Notes: generated by a model from the sequence alone, not told the origin. A stretch of 64,000 bases of DNA from Aromatoleum diolicum (GCF_012910955.1 NZ_WTVQ01000026.1:1-64000); one strand, 5' to 3'. Positions 7,281 through 17,499 are shown, numbered from the stretch's first letter. Translations and numbers: made by a program.

Positions 7281-8188
7281 CAGGCGACGCCGACTTGATC
7301 CGCCAAGCGGATGCCTTCGAGTCGCGCCCAGCCTTCGTGGATGGCGCCGACGCGCAGCGACACATACGGGGCATAGGCGGCGATTACCTGTTCCGTCTGG
7401 GTTTCGAGCACCCCGGAAAGCGCGATGCGCCCTCCCGGCGCTACCCGCGCCGTAAGCAAGGGGGCCAGTACGCACAGCGGATTGGTCAGAATATTGGCGA
7501 CCACGACGTCGAAACGCGCTTCGAGGGGCTTGCCCGAATGCTGCAGGCGGACCGTCACGGCATTGCGCTCGGCGTTGTCGCGGGCGGCCTCGAGCGCCTT
7601 GTCGTCGATGTCCACGCCGAGCACGTCGCCCGCGCCCAGGCGCGCGGCGGCGATGCCGAGAATGCCGGAGCCGCAGCCGTAGTCGAGCACCGTCGCGCCG
7701 GGCGTTACCGCATCACACAGCCACTGCAGACACAGCCGTGTAGTGGGGTGCGAGCCGGTGCCGAAGGCCATGCCGGGGTCGAGTTCGATGTTGATTGCCG
7801 ACGGATCGGGTGCGGTGTGCCATGAGGGCACGATCCACAGCCGGTCGGTGATGTGGATCGGGTCGAACTGGCTTTGCGTGAGCTGTACCCAGTTCTGTTC
7901 CGCAACTTCTTCCAACGTGAAGGGTGGAACGCCGTCGAAGCCTGCGTCGGCCGCTGCGCGGGCGAGCGCGACGGCGAGATCCGCATTGGCGTCGAAGAGC
8001 GCGATGACGCGGCTGTGATCCCACAGCCCGACCGGATGATGGCCGGGTTCGCCGAACTGCGGTTTCTCGGCGTCGGTGCCGGCATCGGCATCCTCGATGC
8101 TGATCGACAGCGCACCGGCGTCCATCAGCGCGTCCGATAGTGCTTCAGCCTTCTTTGCTTCCGCCTGCAGCGTTACCGAGATCCACAT
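7280..8188 (-). CDS. prmA: PrmA, ribosomal protein L11 methyltransferase
   Basis: 302 residues. Rossmann-type SAM methyltransferase with motif I VLDYGCGSGILGIAA, the upstream substrate-side motif AFGTGSHPTT, and the post-motif NILTNPL (NxLxxPL type). The family trimethylates lysines and the N-terminus of ribosomal protein L11. The start at 8188 begins MWISVTLQ, typical of PrmA, and lies 23 bp after the accC stop. Association with accB-accC is common in Proteobacteria. Confidence 0.96.
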   Translation of the reverse strand: MWISVTLQAEAKKAEALSDALMDAGALSISIEDADAGTDAEKPQFGEPGHHPVGLWDHSRVIALFDANADLAVALARAAADAGFDGVPPFTLEEVAEQNWVQLTQSQFDPIHITDRLWIVPSWHTAPDPSAINIELDPGMAFGTGSHPTTRLCLQWLCDAVTPGATVLDYGCGSGILGIAAARLGAGDVLGVDIDDKALEAARDNAERNAVTVRLQHSGKPLEARFDVVVANILTNPLCVLAPLLTARVAPGGRIALSGVLETQTEQVIAAYAPYVSLRVGAIHEGWARLEGIRLADQVGVA

Positions 8189-8211
8189 GATCAGCGTGTT
8201 CCGGGCGGGCG

Positions 8212-9573
8212 TCAGGTTTTCTTGACTTCGTTGCGGTCGGCCAGCTTGTGCTCCAGGTAATGGATGCTGGTGCCGCCCTCGACGAAACGCGCGTCGAGCA
8301 TCAGTTCCTGATGCAGCGCCACGTTGGTCTTGATGCCCTCGACCGCCATCTCCGACAGCGCGATGCGCATGCGGCGGATCGCCTGTTCGCGGGTGTCGCC
8401 ATAGGCGATCAGCTTGCCGATCATCGAATCGTAATGCGACGGGATCGTGTAGCCGTTGTAGACGTGCGAATCGACACGGATGCCGGGGCCGCCGGGCATG
8501 TGCCAGTTGGTGATCTTGCCCGGGCAGGGCGTGAACTTGAACGGATCCTCGGCATTGATGCGGCATTCGATCGCATGACCGCGGAATTCGATGTCGCGCT
8601 GGCGGAACCACAGCTTTTCACCCGCCGCGATGCGGATCTGCGCCTGCACGATGTCGATGCCGGTGATGAGTTCGGTGACCGGGTGTTCGACCTGCACGCG
8701 GGTGTTCATCTCGATGAAGTAGAACTCGCCGTTTTCGTACAGGAACTCGAAAGTGCCGGCGCCGCGGTAGCCGATCGTGCGGCAGGCTTCCGCGCAGCGT
8801 TCGCCGACTTTGGCGATGGCCTTGCGGTCGATGCCGGGGGCGGGCGCCTCCTCGATCACCTTCTGGTGGCGGCGCTGCATCGAGCAGTCGCGCTCGCCGA
8901 GGTAGACGGCGTTGCCATGTTCGTCGGCCAGCACCTGAATCTCGACATGGCGCGGGTTCTCGAGGAACTTTTCCATGTATACGACGGGGTTGCCGAACGC
9001 GGCTTGGGCTTCCGCGCGGGTTGTCGCGACGGCGTTGAGCAGCGCCGCCTCGGTATGCACCACGCGCATTCCGCGCCCGCCGCCACCGCCCGCCGCCTTG
9101 ATGATGATCGGGTAGCCGACGGCACGCGCGATCTTGACGATCTCCTTCGGGTCTTCCGGCAGGGCACCTTCAGAACCGGGTACGCAGGGGACGGACGCAG
9201 CCTTCATCGCATCCTTGGCGCAGACCTTGTCTCCCATCAGACGGATGGTGTCGGCGCGCGGTCCGATGAAGACAAACCCGGACTGTTCGACCCGCTCGGC
9301 GAAGTCGGCGTTTTCCGACAGGAAGCCGTAGCCGGGGTGGATGGCCTCGGCGTCGGTCACTTCAGCGGCCGAAATGATTGCCGGGACGTTCAGGTAGCTC
9401 AGTGCCGACGGAGCCGGGCCGATGCACACCGATTCATCGGCGAGCTTGACGTACTTCGCCTCGGTATCGGCAACGGAGTGGACGGCCACCGTGCGGATGC
9501 CCAGCTCGCGGCATGCGCGCAGCACGCGGAGGGCGATTTCCCCGCGGTTTGCGATCAGGATCTTTTCAAACAT
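8212..9573 (-). CDS. accC: AccC, biotin carboxylase subunit of acetyl-CoA carboxylase
   Basis: 453 residues, the normal AccC size. It begins with the nucleotide-fold sequence [20 protein letters not shown]. It also has the [14 protein letters not shown] motif, the ATP-grasp glycine-rich loop [25 protein letters not shown], and the catalytic segment [16 protein letters not shown]. It carboxylates the biotin on AccB using bicarbonate and ATP. It lies 8 bp downstream of accB on the same strand. The alpha carboxyltransferase subunit begins at 63679 in this window; accD is not here. Confidence 0.98.
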   Translation of the reverse strand: MFEKILIANRGEIALRVLRACRELGIRTVAVHSVADTEAKYVKLADESVCIGPAPSALSYLNVPAIISAAEVTDAEAIHPGYGFLSENADFAERVEQSGFVFIGPRADTIRLMGDKVCAKDAMKAASVPCVPGSEGALPEDPKEIVKIARAVGYPIIIKAAGGGGGRGMRVVHTEAALLNAVATTRAEAQAAFGNPVVYMEKFLENPRHVEIQVLADEHGNAVYLGERDCSMQRRHQKVIEEAPAPGIDRKAIAKVGERCAEACRTIGYRGAGTFEFLYENGEFYFIEMNTRVQVEHPVTELITGIDIVQAQIRIAAGEKLWFRQRDIEFRGHAIECRINAEDPFKFTPCPGKITNWHMPGGPGIRVDSHVYNGYTIPSHYDSMIGKLIAYGDTREQAIRRMRIALSEMAVEGIKTNVALHQELMLDARFVEGGTSIHYLEHKLADRNEVKKT

Positions 9574-9581
9574 GGGGCGGC

Positions 9582-10022
9582 TTAGGCGATGATGAACAGC
9601 GGCTGGCCGTACTCGACCGGCTGACCGTTCTCGACCAGGATCGCCTTGATCGTGCCGGTGAACTCCGACTCGATCTCGTTCATCAGTTTCATCGCTTCGA
9701 TAATGCACAGGCGGTCGCCCGCGGTGATGCTCTGGCCGACGTCGACCAGCGGCTTCGCGCCCGGGGCGGATGCGCGGTAGAACGTGCCGACCATCGGGGA
9801 CTTCACCACTTGGCCGTCCGGCAGTGCGTCGGCGGCAGGTGCCACGACGACGGCTGCCGGGGCGGGCGCGGCGGCCGGCGCATGAGTGACGTAGGCGGGG
9901 GCAGTCGGTGCAGCGACGTGCTTGGCGATACGTACCTTTTCTTCGCCTTCGGTCACTTCCAGTTCGGAAATACCCGATTCCTGGACGAGGTCGATCAGTT
10001 TCTTCAGCTTGCGCAGATCCAT
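9582..10022 (-). CDS. accB: AccB, biotin carboxyl carrier protein
   Basis: 146 residues. The C-terminal biotinyl domain carries EAMKLMN with Lys112 as the biotinylation site, and SPMVGTFYR at its start. The N-terminal helix [18 protein letters not shown] is typical and is followed by an Ala/Pro-rich linker (about 38-66). It carries carboxybiotin between AccC and the AccA/AccD transferase for malonyl-CoA formation. It is immediately upstream of accC, 53 bp downstream of aroQ. Confidence 0.98.
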   Translation of the reverse strand: MDLRKLKKLIDLVQESGISELEVTEGEEKVRIAKHVAAPTAPAYVTHAPAAAPAPAAVVVAPAADALPDGQVVKSPMVGTFYRASAPGAKPLVDVGQSITAGDRLCIIEAMKLMNEIESEFTGTIKAILVENGQPVEYGQPLFIIA

Positions 10023-10075
10023 GTTGTTCTCCGGGCATGACGGCGCCTCATGAGGGCCGTCAGGGGGTGTTGTTG

Positions 10076-10567
10076 TCAGGTATTTCGCAGTTGCGTCAGG
10101 GCGAATTCGAGTGCGGCCATGTAGCCGTAGGCGCCCAGCCCGCAGATCACGCCGGTGGCGCGATCGGAAAAATAGGAGTGATGCCGGAATGCTTCCCTGG
10201 CGTGAACGTTCGACAGGTGCACTTCCACGTAGGGAATCTCGACCGCGGCCAGCGCATCGCGCAGCGCGACGCTGGTATGCGTGTAGCCTGCCGGGTTGAT
10301 GATGATGTAGTCCGCACCTTCGACGGCGGCGGCTTGAACCCGGTCGATCAATTGGCCTTCGTGATTGCTCTGGAAGGACTCGACGACAACTCCATCGGCG
10401 CGCGCGCGCGCTTCCATTGCGGAATGGATGTCTGCGAGCGTGGTGCGACCGTAAACGTCCGGTTCGCGAGTGCCGAGAAGATTCAGGTTCGGGCCGTGCA
10501 GGACCAGGATACGGGTCTGCGGAGGAGGCGTCGACTCGGATGTTTTGCTGCGTTTTGAGCGCGTCAT
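10076..10567 (-). CDS. aroQ: AroQ, type II 3-dehydroquinate dehydratase
   Basis: 163 residues. Shows [17 protein letters not shown] (active-site Asn, Arg and the following Tyr of VYG), [24 protein letters not shown] and [16 protein letters not shown], all diagnostic of the type II shikimate-pathway enzyme (dehydroquinate to dehydroshikimate). The ~17-residue Ser/Lys-rich N-terminal extension precedes the usual start of the fold; no later Met is available. The aroQ-accB-accC order is widespread in Proteobacteria, linking shikimate and fatty-acid precursor genes. Confidence 0.97.
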   Translation of the reverse strand: MTRSKRSKTSESTPPPQTRILVLHGPNLNLLGTREPDVYGRTTLADIHSAMEARARADGVVVESFQSNHEGQLIDRVQAAAVEGADYIIINPAGYTHTSVALRDALAAVEIPYVEVHLSNVHAREAFRHHSYFSDRATGVICGLGAYGYMAALEFALTQLRNT

Positions 10568-10624
10568 GTCGGCAAGTTTGCCGTAATTCGCTGCATTTTG
10601 TCCAGTGGCGCGACTGGGGGCGGC

Positions 10625-11200
10625 TCAGGGCTCGGCAAGGAGTGCGCGGATTTTGCCCTCTAGTTCGACTTCGTTCAAGGTACCGAGCTTGATTAATTGA
10701 AGTCCGCCACGCCGATCGAAAATGGCGGTAAAGGGCAGCGCCTGCGCAGTGTTTCCCAGCGGGGTGGTGAGTTCCAGCGTTTGTAGCGGCGCGATCAGCA
10801 GCGGGTAGGGCACCTTCAGCTCATCGGCGAATTTGCGCACATTATCCGGTTTGTCGATGCTTATGCCGACAAATTGCACCGCGGCCCCCGAAAAGCGCTC
10901 GCTGACCCGGGCGAAATCCGGAATTTCCCGCAGACAGGGGGGGCACCAGGTCGCCCAGAAGTTCACGACCAGAACCTTGCCGCGCCACTGTTCGAGTGCC
11001 TGGAGCCCGCCGTTGCTGTCCGGCAGGGTTAGTGCAAGGATCGGGGCTCCCGCGTTACGTGCCGCATAAGGCTGTCCACTAGTGCTCGAACTGGCGTTGC
11101 GCTGCGCAAGATAGCCCGCGGAGGCGGCAAGCGCGGCGACGGCGACGATCAGGGTATTGCGGATCCACGGGCGCATGCGGTGGCTGGCGGCGGCGCTCAA
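10625..11200 (-). CDS. TlpA/ResA-family membrane-anchored thiol-disulfide oxidoreductase
   Basis: 191 residues. An N-terminal membrane anchor ([19 protein letters not shown], about 14-32) is followed by a periplasmic thioredoxin-fold domain. The redox motif is WCPPC (Cys86, Cys89) inside [15 protein letters not shown]. The cis-Pro segment is [12 protein letters not shown]. TlpA-like proteins reduce periplasmic disulfides, for instance in cytochrome c or oxidase assembly; the client here is unknown. The TTG at 11200 overlaps the upstream gene's stop by 4 bases (TTGA); the ATG at 11176 is an alternative start. A C7 run on the coding strand encodes the two Pro residues of the motif. Confidence 0.88.
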   Translation of the reverse strand: MSAAASHRMRPWIRNTLIVAVAALAASAGYLAQRNASSSTSGQPYAARNAGAPILALTLPDSNGGLQALEQWRGKVLVVNFWATWCPPCLREIPDFARVSERFSGAAVQFVGISIDKPDNVRKFADELKVPYPLLIAPLQTLELTTPLGNTAQALPFTAIFDRRGGLQLIKLGTLNEVELEGKIRALLAEP

Positions 11201-11811
11201 CGGATCACCTGCTTCGCATCCGCTTCACTGTCGGCAAGCAGCGCCTCGACGGCGGCCAGGCGCGCGCGCTCGCCATGGCGGCGCCCGGCACGTTCTGCGC
11301 GGGTGTGATAGAGCGATAGGCGTATCGGCACCTGCCCCCAGTCAAAGCTCAGGATCGCTTCCGGTGCATTCGGGGCGGGGCGGCGCGGTTCGCGATGTTC
11401 GTAGGCGATGCCGTGATTGAGGAAGAAGATCTCGACTTCCTTGGCACTTTCCGGGAATAGTTCGATATCGACCTCGGTATACCGTCCCGCAGTGCCGTCT
11501 AACGCTCCGCCCGTCAGGTAAGGTCGGAACTCTTCCAGCAGGCGCATCACCTCGACTGCGGCACGGCGCATTTCGAGCAGGCGCTCGGGCTGTTCTTCGT
11601 CCTGGTAGAGCGCCTGCCAGGCGCGCAGTTCGGCCTCGATCTCGGCGTTGTTGGGGAGCGCGTCGGAGTCCGATGCGCCCAGTTGACGCGCCGCCTTGCG
11701 CTTGGCAAAGCCGAAATCGCTGATGCCGTCCTCGGCCATCATGCGGGCCGCCGCTACGGCAATTTCACGCCGCAGGTTTCCGGATCTGGAGGGAGGCACG
11801 CGGAAAGTCAT
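11197..11811 (-). CDS. Conserved hypothetical protein with nucleotidyltransferase-like signature
   Basis: 204 residues, no signal peptide or membrane segment. The N-terminal half (REIAVAAARMMAEDG, then FAKRKAARQLG and LPNNAEIEAELRAWQ) is helical. The central segment YLTGGALDGTAGRYTEVDIELF resembles the GGx(n)DxD/E signature of minimal nucleotidyltransferases, with Asp-Ile-Glu where the metal-binding pair would be. From memory, related proteins sit near mpl in other betaproteobacteria and are often loosely annotated (some as UDP-N-acetylmuramate--alanine ligase); I cannot confirm by search. The Met at 11811 is chosen because it faces the divergent mpl promoter; a longer reading would run antisense through mpl. 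The stop overlaps the tlpA-like start, so the two are probably translationally coupled. Confidence 0.75.
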   Translation of the reverse strand: MTFRVPPSRSGNLRREIAVAAARMMAEDGISDFGFAKRKAARQLGASDSDALPNNAEIEAELRAWQALYQDEEQPERLLEMRRAAVEVMRLLEEFRPYLTGGALDGTAGRYTEVDIELFPESAKEVEIFFLNHGIAYEHREPRRPAPNAPEAILSFDWGQVPIRLSLYHTRAERAGRRHGERARLAAVEALLADSEADAKQVIR

Positions 11812-11836
11812 GGTCGCGAGTCCGGCTGACGGTCGA

Positions 11837-11859
11837 TGTAGAATGCCGCCCATTCTACA
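11837..11859. promoter_or_regulatory. Palindrome in the mpl divergent promoter region
   Basis: TGTAGAAT (11837-11844) and ATTCTACA (11852-11859) are perfect 8-bp arms around a 7-bp spacer. Each arm contains TAGAAT, a plausible -10 box: one for mpl on the plus strand, one for the hypothetical-tlpA-aroQ-acc block on the minus strand. The palindrome may therefore be two back-to-back promoters or an operator serving both. Confidence 0.5.
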
Positions 11860-11860
11860 C

Positions 11861-11890
11861 GGACCGATTGCAGGCACATTGCAACGGTCC
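11861..11890 (+). promoter_or_regulatory. Hairpin in the mpl 5' leader
   Basis: GGACCG (11861-11866) pairs with CGGTCC (11885-11890), and TTGCA (11868-11872) with TGCAA (11880-11884). One bulged A lies at 11867 and a 7-base loop closes it. It ends 17 bases before the mpl ATG and would occupy the ribosome-binding region of the transcript. Confidence 0.45.
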
Positions 11891-11907
11891 GGCATCCCGG
11901 AGTTTTC

Positions 11908-13263
11908 ATGCACATCCACATACTTGGAATTTGCGGCACCTTCATGGGGGGCGTTGCGCTGCTCGCGCGCTCGGCCGGCCATAAGGTGACCGGCTGCGAC
12001 GCCAATGTCTATCCGCCGATGAGTACGCAATTGGAGGCTCAGGGCATCGTCCTGACCGAGGGCTACGACGCGGCCCAGATCGATCTCGCGCCGGATGTGT
12101 TCGTGGTCGGCAATGCGATTTCGCGCGGCAACCCCTTGCTGGAAGTGATTCTGGAGCGGGGGCTGCCCTATATGTCCGGGCCGCAATGGCTCGCTGAGCA
12201 TGTGCTGCAGGGGCGCTGGGTGCTCGCCGTGGCGGGAACGCACGGCAAGACCACGACGACGTCGATGCTGGCGTGGATTCTGGAAGATGCGGGCTTGACC
12301 CCGGGCTTTCTGGTCGGCGGCGTGCCCGGCAACTTCGGCGTGTCGGCGCGGCTGACCGACTCGCCGTTCTTCGTCATCGAGGCGGATGAGTACGACACCG
12401 CATTCTGTGACAAGCGCTCGAAGTTCGTTCATTACCGGCCGCGCACTGCGATCCTGAACAACCTCGAATTCGATCATGCGGACATCTTTGCCGATCTGGC
12501 GGCGATCGAGACGCAATTCCACCATCTGGTACGTACGATTCCCGCATCCGGGCGCATCGTCGCCAATGCCTCCGAGGACAGCCTGAAGCGCGTGCTGGCG
12601 CGCGGCTGCTGGTCGGAACTTGAATGGTTCGGCGATGTTGCGGATTGGTCCGTTGGATCGGGCGCGGATGAGGCGGAGGCGGTATTCCGGTTGCGCGGCG
12701 AGGAGCTCGGGCGCGTGAGGATGCCGATGTCCGGCAGTCACAACCGCAACAACGCCCTGGCCGCGATCGCTGCGGCGCGCCACGTGGGGGTAACGCCGGC
12801 GCAGTCGATTGCGAGCCTCGCGCGCTTCGAGGGCATCAAGCGTCGCATGGAAGTGCGCGGCATGGTCGATGGCGTCACGGTCTATGACGACTTCGCGCAT
12901 CACCCCACGGCGATTGCGCTGACGGTCGAGGGGCTGCGGCGGCGCGAATCGACCGGACGCATTCTGGCGGTGCTTGAACCGCGTTCGAATACGATGAAGC
13001 TAGGCGTGATGAAGGATCGCCTGCCGCAAAGCCTGGCCTTGGCCGATCAGGTTTTCTGCTACGCAAGCGGTCTGGGGTGGGATGCTGCCGGCGCCCTCGC
13101 GCCGCTCGGCGAGCGCGCTGCGACCTACGAAGAGCTCGATGGCCTGGTCGCGGCCGTGGTGGCCGCAGCGCGGCCCGGCGATCACGTGCTGGTGATGAGC
13201 AACGGCGGTTTTGGCGGAGTGCACGAGAAACTGCTGGCGGCGCTGCGTCGGCGTGCTGCATGA
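11908..13263 (+). CDS. mpl: Mpl, UDP-N-acetylmuramate:L-alanyl-gamma-D-glutamyl-meso-diaminopimelate ligase
   Basis: 451-residue Mur ligase that reattaches the recycled tripeptide to UDP-MurNAc, so it belongs to cell-wall recycling. The N-terminal MHIHILGICGTFMGG, with Met-Gly-Gly after the GICGT loop, separates Mpl from MurC. The ATP loop is [24 protein letters not shown] and the C-terminal YDDFAHHPTAI follow. MurC itself is encoded at 29316-30731. It is transcribed divergently from the nucleotidyltransferase-like gene and followed by a GC-rich hairpin. Confidence 0.97.
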   Translation: MHIHILGICGTFMGGVALLARSAGHKVTGCDANVYPPMSTQLEAQGIVLTEGYDAAQIDLAPDVFVVGNAISRGNPLLEVILERGLPYMSGPQWLAEHVLQGRWVLAVAGTHGKTTTTSMLAWILEDAGLTPGFLVGGVPGNFGVSARLTDSPFFVIEADEYDTAFCDKRSKFVHYRPRTAILNNLEFDHADIFADLAAIETQFHHLVRTIPASGRIVANASEDSLKRVLARGCWSELEWFGDVADWSVGSGADEAEAVFRLRGEELGRVRMPMSGSHNRNNALAAIAAARHVGVTPAQSIASLARFEGIKRRMEVRGMVDGVTVYDDFAHHPTAIALTVEGLRRRESTGRILAVLEPRSNTMKLGVMKDRLPQSLALADQVFCYASGLGWDAAGALAPLGERAATYEELDGLVAAVVAAARPGDHVLVMSNGGFGGVHEKLLAALRRRAA

Positions 13264-13288
13264 CGTGATGCCGCAGGGCTGACGCCCC

Positions 13289-13319
13289 GCGCACGCGGCG
13301 CCGCTGCGCCGCGTTGCGC
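13289..13319. terminator. GC-rich hairpin between convergent mpl and dolP
   Basis: Arms GCGCA+CGCGGCG (13289-13300) and CGCCGCG+TGCGC (13307-13319, one bulged T) form a 12-bp stem with a 6-base loop between convergent genes. No clear T-tract follows on either strand, so bidirectional termination is an inference. Confidence 0.45.
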
Positions 13320-13325
13320 TCAGGT

Positions 13326-14602
<1,277 letters not shown>

Positions 14603-14704
14603 TCACCGGTCGCTTGCGAAGCGCCGGACGGCGGGCAGTCTTGCAGGCGCGCAGTTTGCCCGCCTGCCGATGCACGGCGTACCGCGTTTTACAGTCATTT
14701 ACGA

Positions 14705-15124
14705 TCAGCCAAGGTCGAATGCGCCCTTTAGCCACTCGATGCTTGCCTCGTCCAGGGCGCTCATCAATACCGCGTCGAAGCGGCACGGGCGGTCGGCATG
14801 GCGGCGACCGGCGCCCGCCAGCCACCAGCGTGCGGCCAGCACGATGCGCTGTCGCTTCGTCGCGGTGATGCTTGCGGCGGCGCCACCGAAGCGCGGGTTG
14901 CTGCGTAGCCGGACCTCGACGAACACGACGGTGCCGCGATCGAGACAGATCAAATCCACCTCGCCACCCCGGCAGCGCATGTTGCGTCCGAGTACGATCA
15001 GCCCCCCTCGTGTGAGAAAACGCTCGGCCAGCGCTTCGGCGGCATTGCCGCGCCCTTGCGTCGCGCCTGCCGCGCGGCCGACAATGCCTTCCCCTCTTTC
15101 GCGTTTGCCCAATTCCATGGCCAT
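14705..15124 (-). CDS. yraN: YraN/UPF0102 family endonuclease-fold protein
   Basis: 139 residues from the ATG at 15124 (a second ATG is at 15118). It shows the restriction-endonuclease-like core of UPF0102: GNAAEALAERFLTRGGL, then GGEVDLICLDRGTVVFVEV (the Asp and ExK/ExV-type active-site strand), then TKRQRIVLAARWWL. Function is not established; the family is thought to act on nucleic acids. It starts 23 bp from the divergent rsmI start. The 159-bp gap to diaA downstream holds no recognisable gene. Confidence 0.9.
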   Translation of the reverse strand: MAMELGKRERGEGIVGRAAGATQGRGNAAEALAERFLTRGGLIVLGRNMRCRGGEVDLICLDRGTVVFVEVRLRSNPRFGGAAASITATKRQRIVLAARWWLAGAGRRHADRPCRFDAVLMSALDEASIEWLKGAFDLG

Positions 15125-15146
15125 CAGCCCTTCGCCCCTGTCCAGT

Positions 15147-15977
15147 ATGCCGTCATTGTATGTGGTGGCGACGCCCCTCGGGAACTTGCAGGACATCAGC
15201 CTGCGGGCCCAGGCGCTGCTGGCTGCGGTCGATGCGATTGCCGCTGAGGATACGCGCCACAGTCAGCGTTTGCTCGATGCGGTCGGGATCAAGGCGAAGT
15301 TGCTGGCGCTTCACGAACACAACGAACAGGTCGCGGTCGGGCAGGTGATCCGCATGCTCGAGGCCGGGCAGCACGTCGCGCTGATCAGTGATGCCGGCAC
15401 GCCCGCGATCTCCGATCCGGGCGCAAGGGCGGTCGCTCGCGTGCGTGAAGCCGGCTTCCCGGTGGTGCCGATACCGGGTGCGTGCGCGGCGATCGCCGCA
15501 CTGTCGGCGTCCGGGTTCGTCGAAAACGGTTTCCACTTCGTCGGTTTTCTCGCGACGCGTCAGACGGCCCGCCGGGCGGAGATCGAGGCGCTGCGTGCGC
15601 TCGCCGTACCGCTGGTGTTCTACGAGTCGCCGCACCGCATCGCCGAGTGCGTCGCAGATCTGGCGGCTGTGCTGGAGCCGGCGCGCGACATCGTTATCGC
15701 GCGCGAACTGACCAAGCTGTACGAGCAGATCGTGCGCATGCCGCTCGGCGAGGCGGTCGCCTGGCTCGCCGAAGACCCGAACCGGTCACGCGGGGAGTTC
15801 GTCGTGATCGTGTCGGGGGCCCCCGCAACGGAGGGTCTGGGTGTCGAAGCCGAGAGGGTGTTGGCGCTGCTTCTGGCTGACCTGCCGGTGAAGTCGGCTG
15901 CGCGACTCGCTGCGGAAATCACCGGCGCGTCACGGAATGCGCTGTATGCGCGCGCGCTGGAACTGAAGGCAGGTTGA
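15147..15977 (+). CDS. rsmI: RsmI, 16S rRNA (cytidine-1402-2'-O)-methyltransferase
   Basis: 276 residues. MPSLYVVATPLGNLQDIS, then AEDTRHSQRLLDAVGI, ALISDAGTPAISDPG (SAM/substrate site of the tetrapyrrole-methylase fold), PGACAAIAALSASG and FYESPHRIAECVAD are diagnostic of RsmI/YraL. It 2'-O-methylates C1402 in the decoding centre. The ATG at 15147 is preferred since it begins the conserved strand; an in-frame ATG at 15117 would add ten residues and overlap yraN. The C-terminal region ends with the SAARLAAEITGASRNALY helix pair typical of the family. Confidence 0.96.
   Translation: MPSLYVVATPLGNLQDISLRAQALLAAVDAIAAEDTRHSQRLLDAVGIKAKLLALHEHNEQVAVGQVIRMLEAGQHVALISDAGTPAISDPGARAVARVREAGFPVVPIPGACAAIAALSASGFVENGFHFVGFLATRQTARRAEIEALRALAVPLVFYESPHRIAECVADLAAVLEPARDIVIARELTKLYEQIVRMPLGEAVAWLAEDPNRSRGEFVVIVSGAPATEGLGVEAERVLALLLADLPVKSAARLAAEITGASRNALYARALELKAG
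15155..15160 (-). promoter_or_regulatory. Possible yraN -10 box inside rsmI
   Basis: Read on the minus strand this is TACAAT, about 31 bp upstream of the yraN ATG. It lies within the first codons of rsmI, so the two divergent genes would share overlapping control sequences. No clear -35 is seen. Confidence 0.35.
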
Positions 15978-15986
15978 AAGCGTGCA

Positions 15987-15992
15987 TATAAT
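15987..15992 (+). promoter_or_regulatory. -10 box of pyrC
   Basis: A perfect TATAAT 27 bp upstream of the pyrC ATG, just after the rsmI stop. No convincing -35 hexamer is seen at the right spacing. Confidence 0.5.
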
Positions 15993-16019
15993 TGCGCCAT
16001 TCCCTGATCTAGAACCGTC

Positions 16020-17054
16020 ATGCAAACCATATCCCTGATTCGCCCCGACGACTGGCATCTGCATGTGCGCGACGGCGCCGCGCTGGCGACCGTCGTGCCG
16101 CATACCGCACAACGTTTTGGCCGCGCGCTGATCATGCCGAATCTGCGCCCGCCGGTGACAACGACCGCCCAGGCACTGGAATATCGCGACCGCATCCGTG
16201 CCGCCGTGCCCACCGGGTTGAGCTTCGAGCCCTTGATGAGCCTGTATCTCACCGACAACACCGAACCCGACGAAATCGATCGCGCCCGGGCAAGCGGCGC
16301 GGTGATTGCTGTGAAGCTCTATCCGGCCGGCGCGACGACCAATTCGGATGCCGGTGTCACCGCTGTCGAGAAGGTGTATCCGGTGCTCGAACGTATGCAG
16401 CAGCTCGGCATGGTGCTGTGCGTGCATGGCGAGGTGACGAACGCCGACGTCGATGTGTTCGATCGCGAGCAGGTCTTCATCGACCGCGTGCTGGCGCCGC
16501 TGGCCCGGCGTTTTCCGGCACTGCGCATCGTGTTCGAGCACATTACGACGGCCGAAGCGGCGCAGTTTGTGCGCGCTTCCGGTGCCAATGTCGCGGCGAC
16601 CGTTACCGCTCACCATCTATTGCTCAATCGCAATGCGATTTTCGCGGGCGGAATCCGTCCGCACCATTACTGCCTGCCGGTGCTCAAGCGCGAAACCCAT
16701 CGTCGTGCGCTGGTGGAGGCTGCCACCTCCGGCAGTCCGAAATTCTTTCTCGGCACGGATTCGGCGCCGCATTCGCGCGCCGCGAAGGAGGCCGCCTGCG
16801 GCTGTGCCGGCTGCTATACCGCGCATGCGGGGATCGAACTCTATGCCGAAGTCTTCGAACAGGCAGGCGTGCTCGATCGTCTCGAGGCCTTCGCAAGTCT
16901 CAATGGTCCCGCCTTCTATGGTCTTCCTCCCAACGCGGAGCGCATTACGCTGGCGAAGGATGCCTGGGAGGTGCCTGCGGCGTACGACTATCTCGTTGGC
17001 GATCCCCTGGTGCCCCTGCGCGCGGGCGAATTGCTCGCCTGGCGTCTGCTCTGA
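16020..17054 (+). CDS. pyrC: PyrC, dihydroorotase (class II)
   Basis: 344 residues, the E. coli PyrC size class. Metal-binding DWHLHVRDG at the start (HxH), the carboxylated-Lys strand [37 protein letters not shown], and [10 protein letters not shown] with the catalytic Asp are all present. It cyclises carbamoyl-aspartate to dihydroorotate in pyrimidine synthesis. It sits downstream of rsmI with its own TATAAT. The following small lipoprotein gene starts 13 bp after the stop and may be cotranscribed. Confidence 0.98.
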   Translation: MQTISLIRPDDWHLHVRDGAALATVVPHTAQRFGRALIMPNLRPPVTTTAQALEYRDRIRAAVPTGLSFEPLMSLYLTDNTEPDEIDRARASGAVIAVKLYPAGATTNSDAGVTAVEKVYPVLERMQQLGMVLCVHGEVTNADVDVFDREQVFIDRVLAPLARRFPALRIVFEHITTAEAAQFVRASGANVAATVTAHHLLLNRNAIFAGGIRPHHYCLPVLKRETHRRALVEAATSGSPKFFLGTDSAPHSRAAKEAACGCAGCYTAHAGIELYAEVFEQAGVLDRLEAFASLNGPAFYGLPPNAERITLAKDAWEVPAAYDYLVGDPLVPLRAGELLAWRLL

Positions 17055-17067
17055 ACGGAGATTCGAC

Positions 17068-17490
17068 ATGCTGCCGATTGCTCGGGAAAAGCTTTTTGCA
17101 GCGCTGGCGCTGCTGCCGCTGCTGGCCGCGTGTGAGAACAGCGCGACTGCTTACATGATCGAGGGTAGTCAGCACGCCCTGATCCTGGTGCGTGAAAAAC
17201 CGTATTTCTGGGATAGTACCGTCAATCAGGCGGTCATCGCCTCACGTCTGCCACATTGCCAGGCGCGTGTCGCCATCCATCCGGATCGTACCGAACTGAC
17301 GCCGATGGAGATCTTTGAGGCCGGCGACCGCTTATGGGCACTGCATCAGGGGGGGCGCTGGTACCTGGCCGGCACGGCCAAGTGTCAGGTGCAGGATTGG
17401 GACAATGTTGGCGGGATGCCGCCGGGCCCTTCTCTGGGTGCATTCCGGCTCAAGGACGGCGTCGCGACCTTTATTCCGGCGGCGCAGTGA
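17068..17490 (+). CDS. Small putative lipoprotein of unknown function
   Basis: 140 residues. The N-terminal signal LFAALALLPLLAAC ends in a lipobox with Cys22. The rest is a compact mature domain rich in aromatic residues (REKPYFWD, GGRWYLAG, DRLWALHQ) with Cys pairs at HCQ and KCQ that could form a disulfide. I do not recognise the family. A Shine-Dalgarno acggag lies 7 bases before the ATG at 17068. The stop is only 10 bp from the rnpB -10 box. Confidence 0.75.
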   Translation: MLPIAREKLFAALALLPLLAACENSATAYMIEGSQHALILVREKPYFWDSTVNQAVIASRLPHCQARVAIHPDRTELTPMEIFEAGDRLWALHQGGRWYLAGTAKCQVQDWDNVGGMPPGPSLGAFRLKDGVATFIPAAQ

Positions 17491-17499
17491 TTGCCCGCG

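Noticed and set aside
8248-9585. 445-codon plus-strand open frame over accC
   Set aside because: Shadow of accC; composition is typical of antisense GC-skewed frames and no ribosome-binding site is present.
11812-12903. N-terminal extension of the nucleotidyltransferase-like gene antisense through mpl
   Set aside because: Mpl is certain on the plus strand and the extension lacks family character; the Met at 11811 is the credible start.
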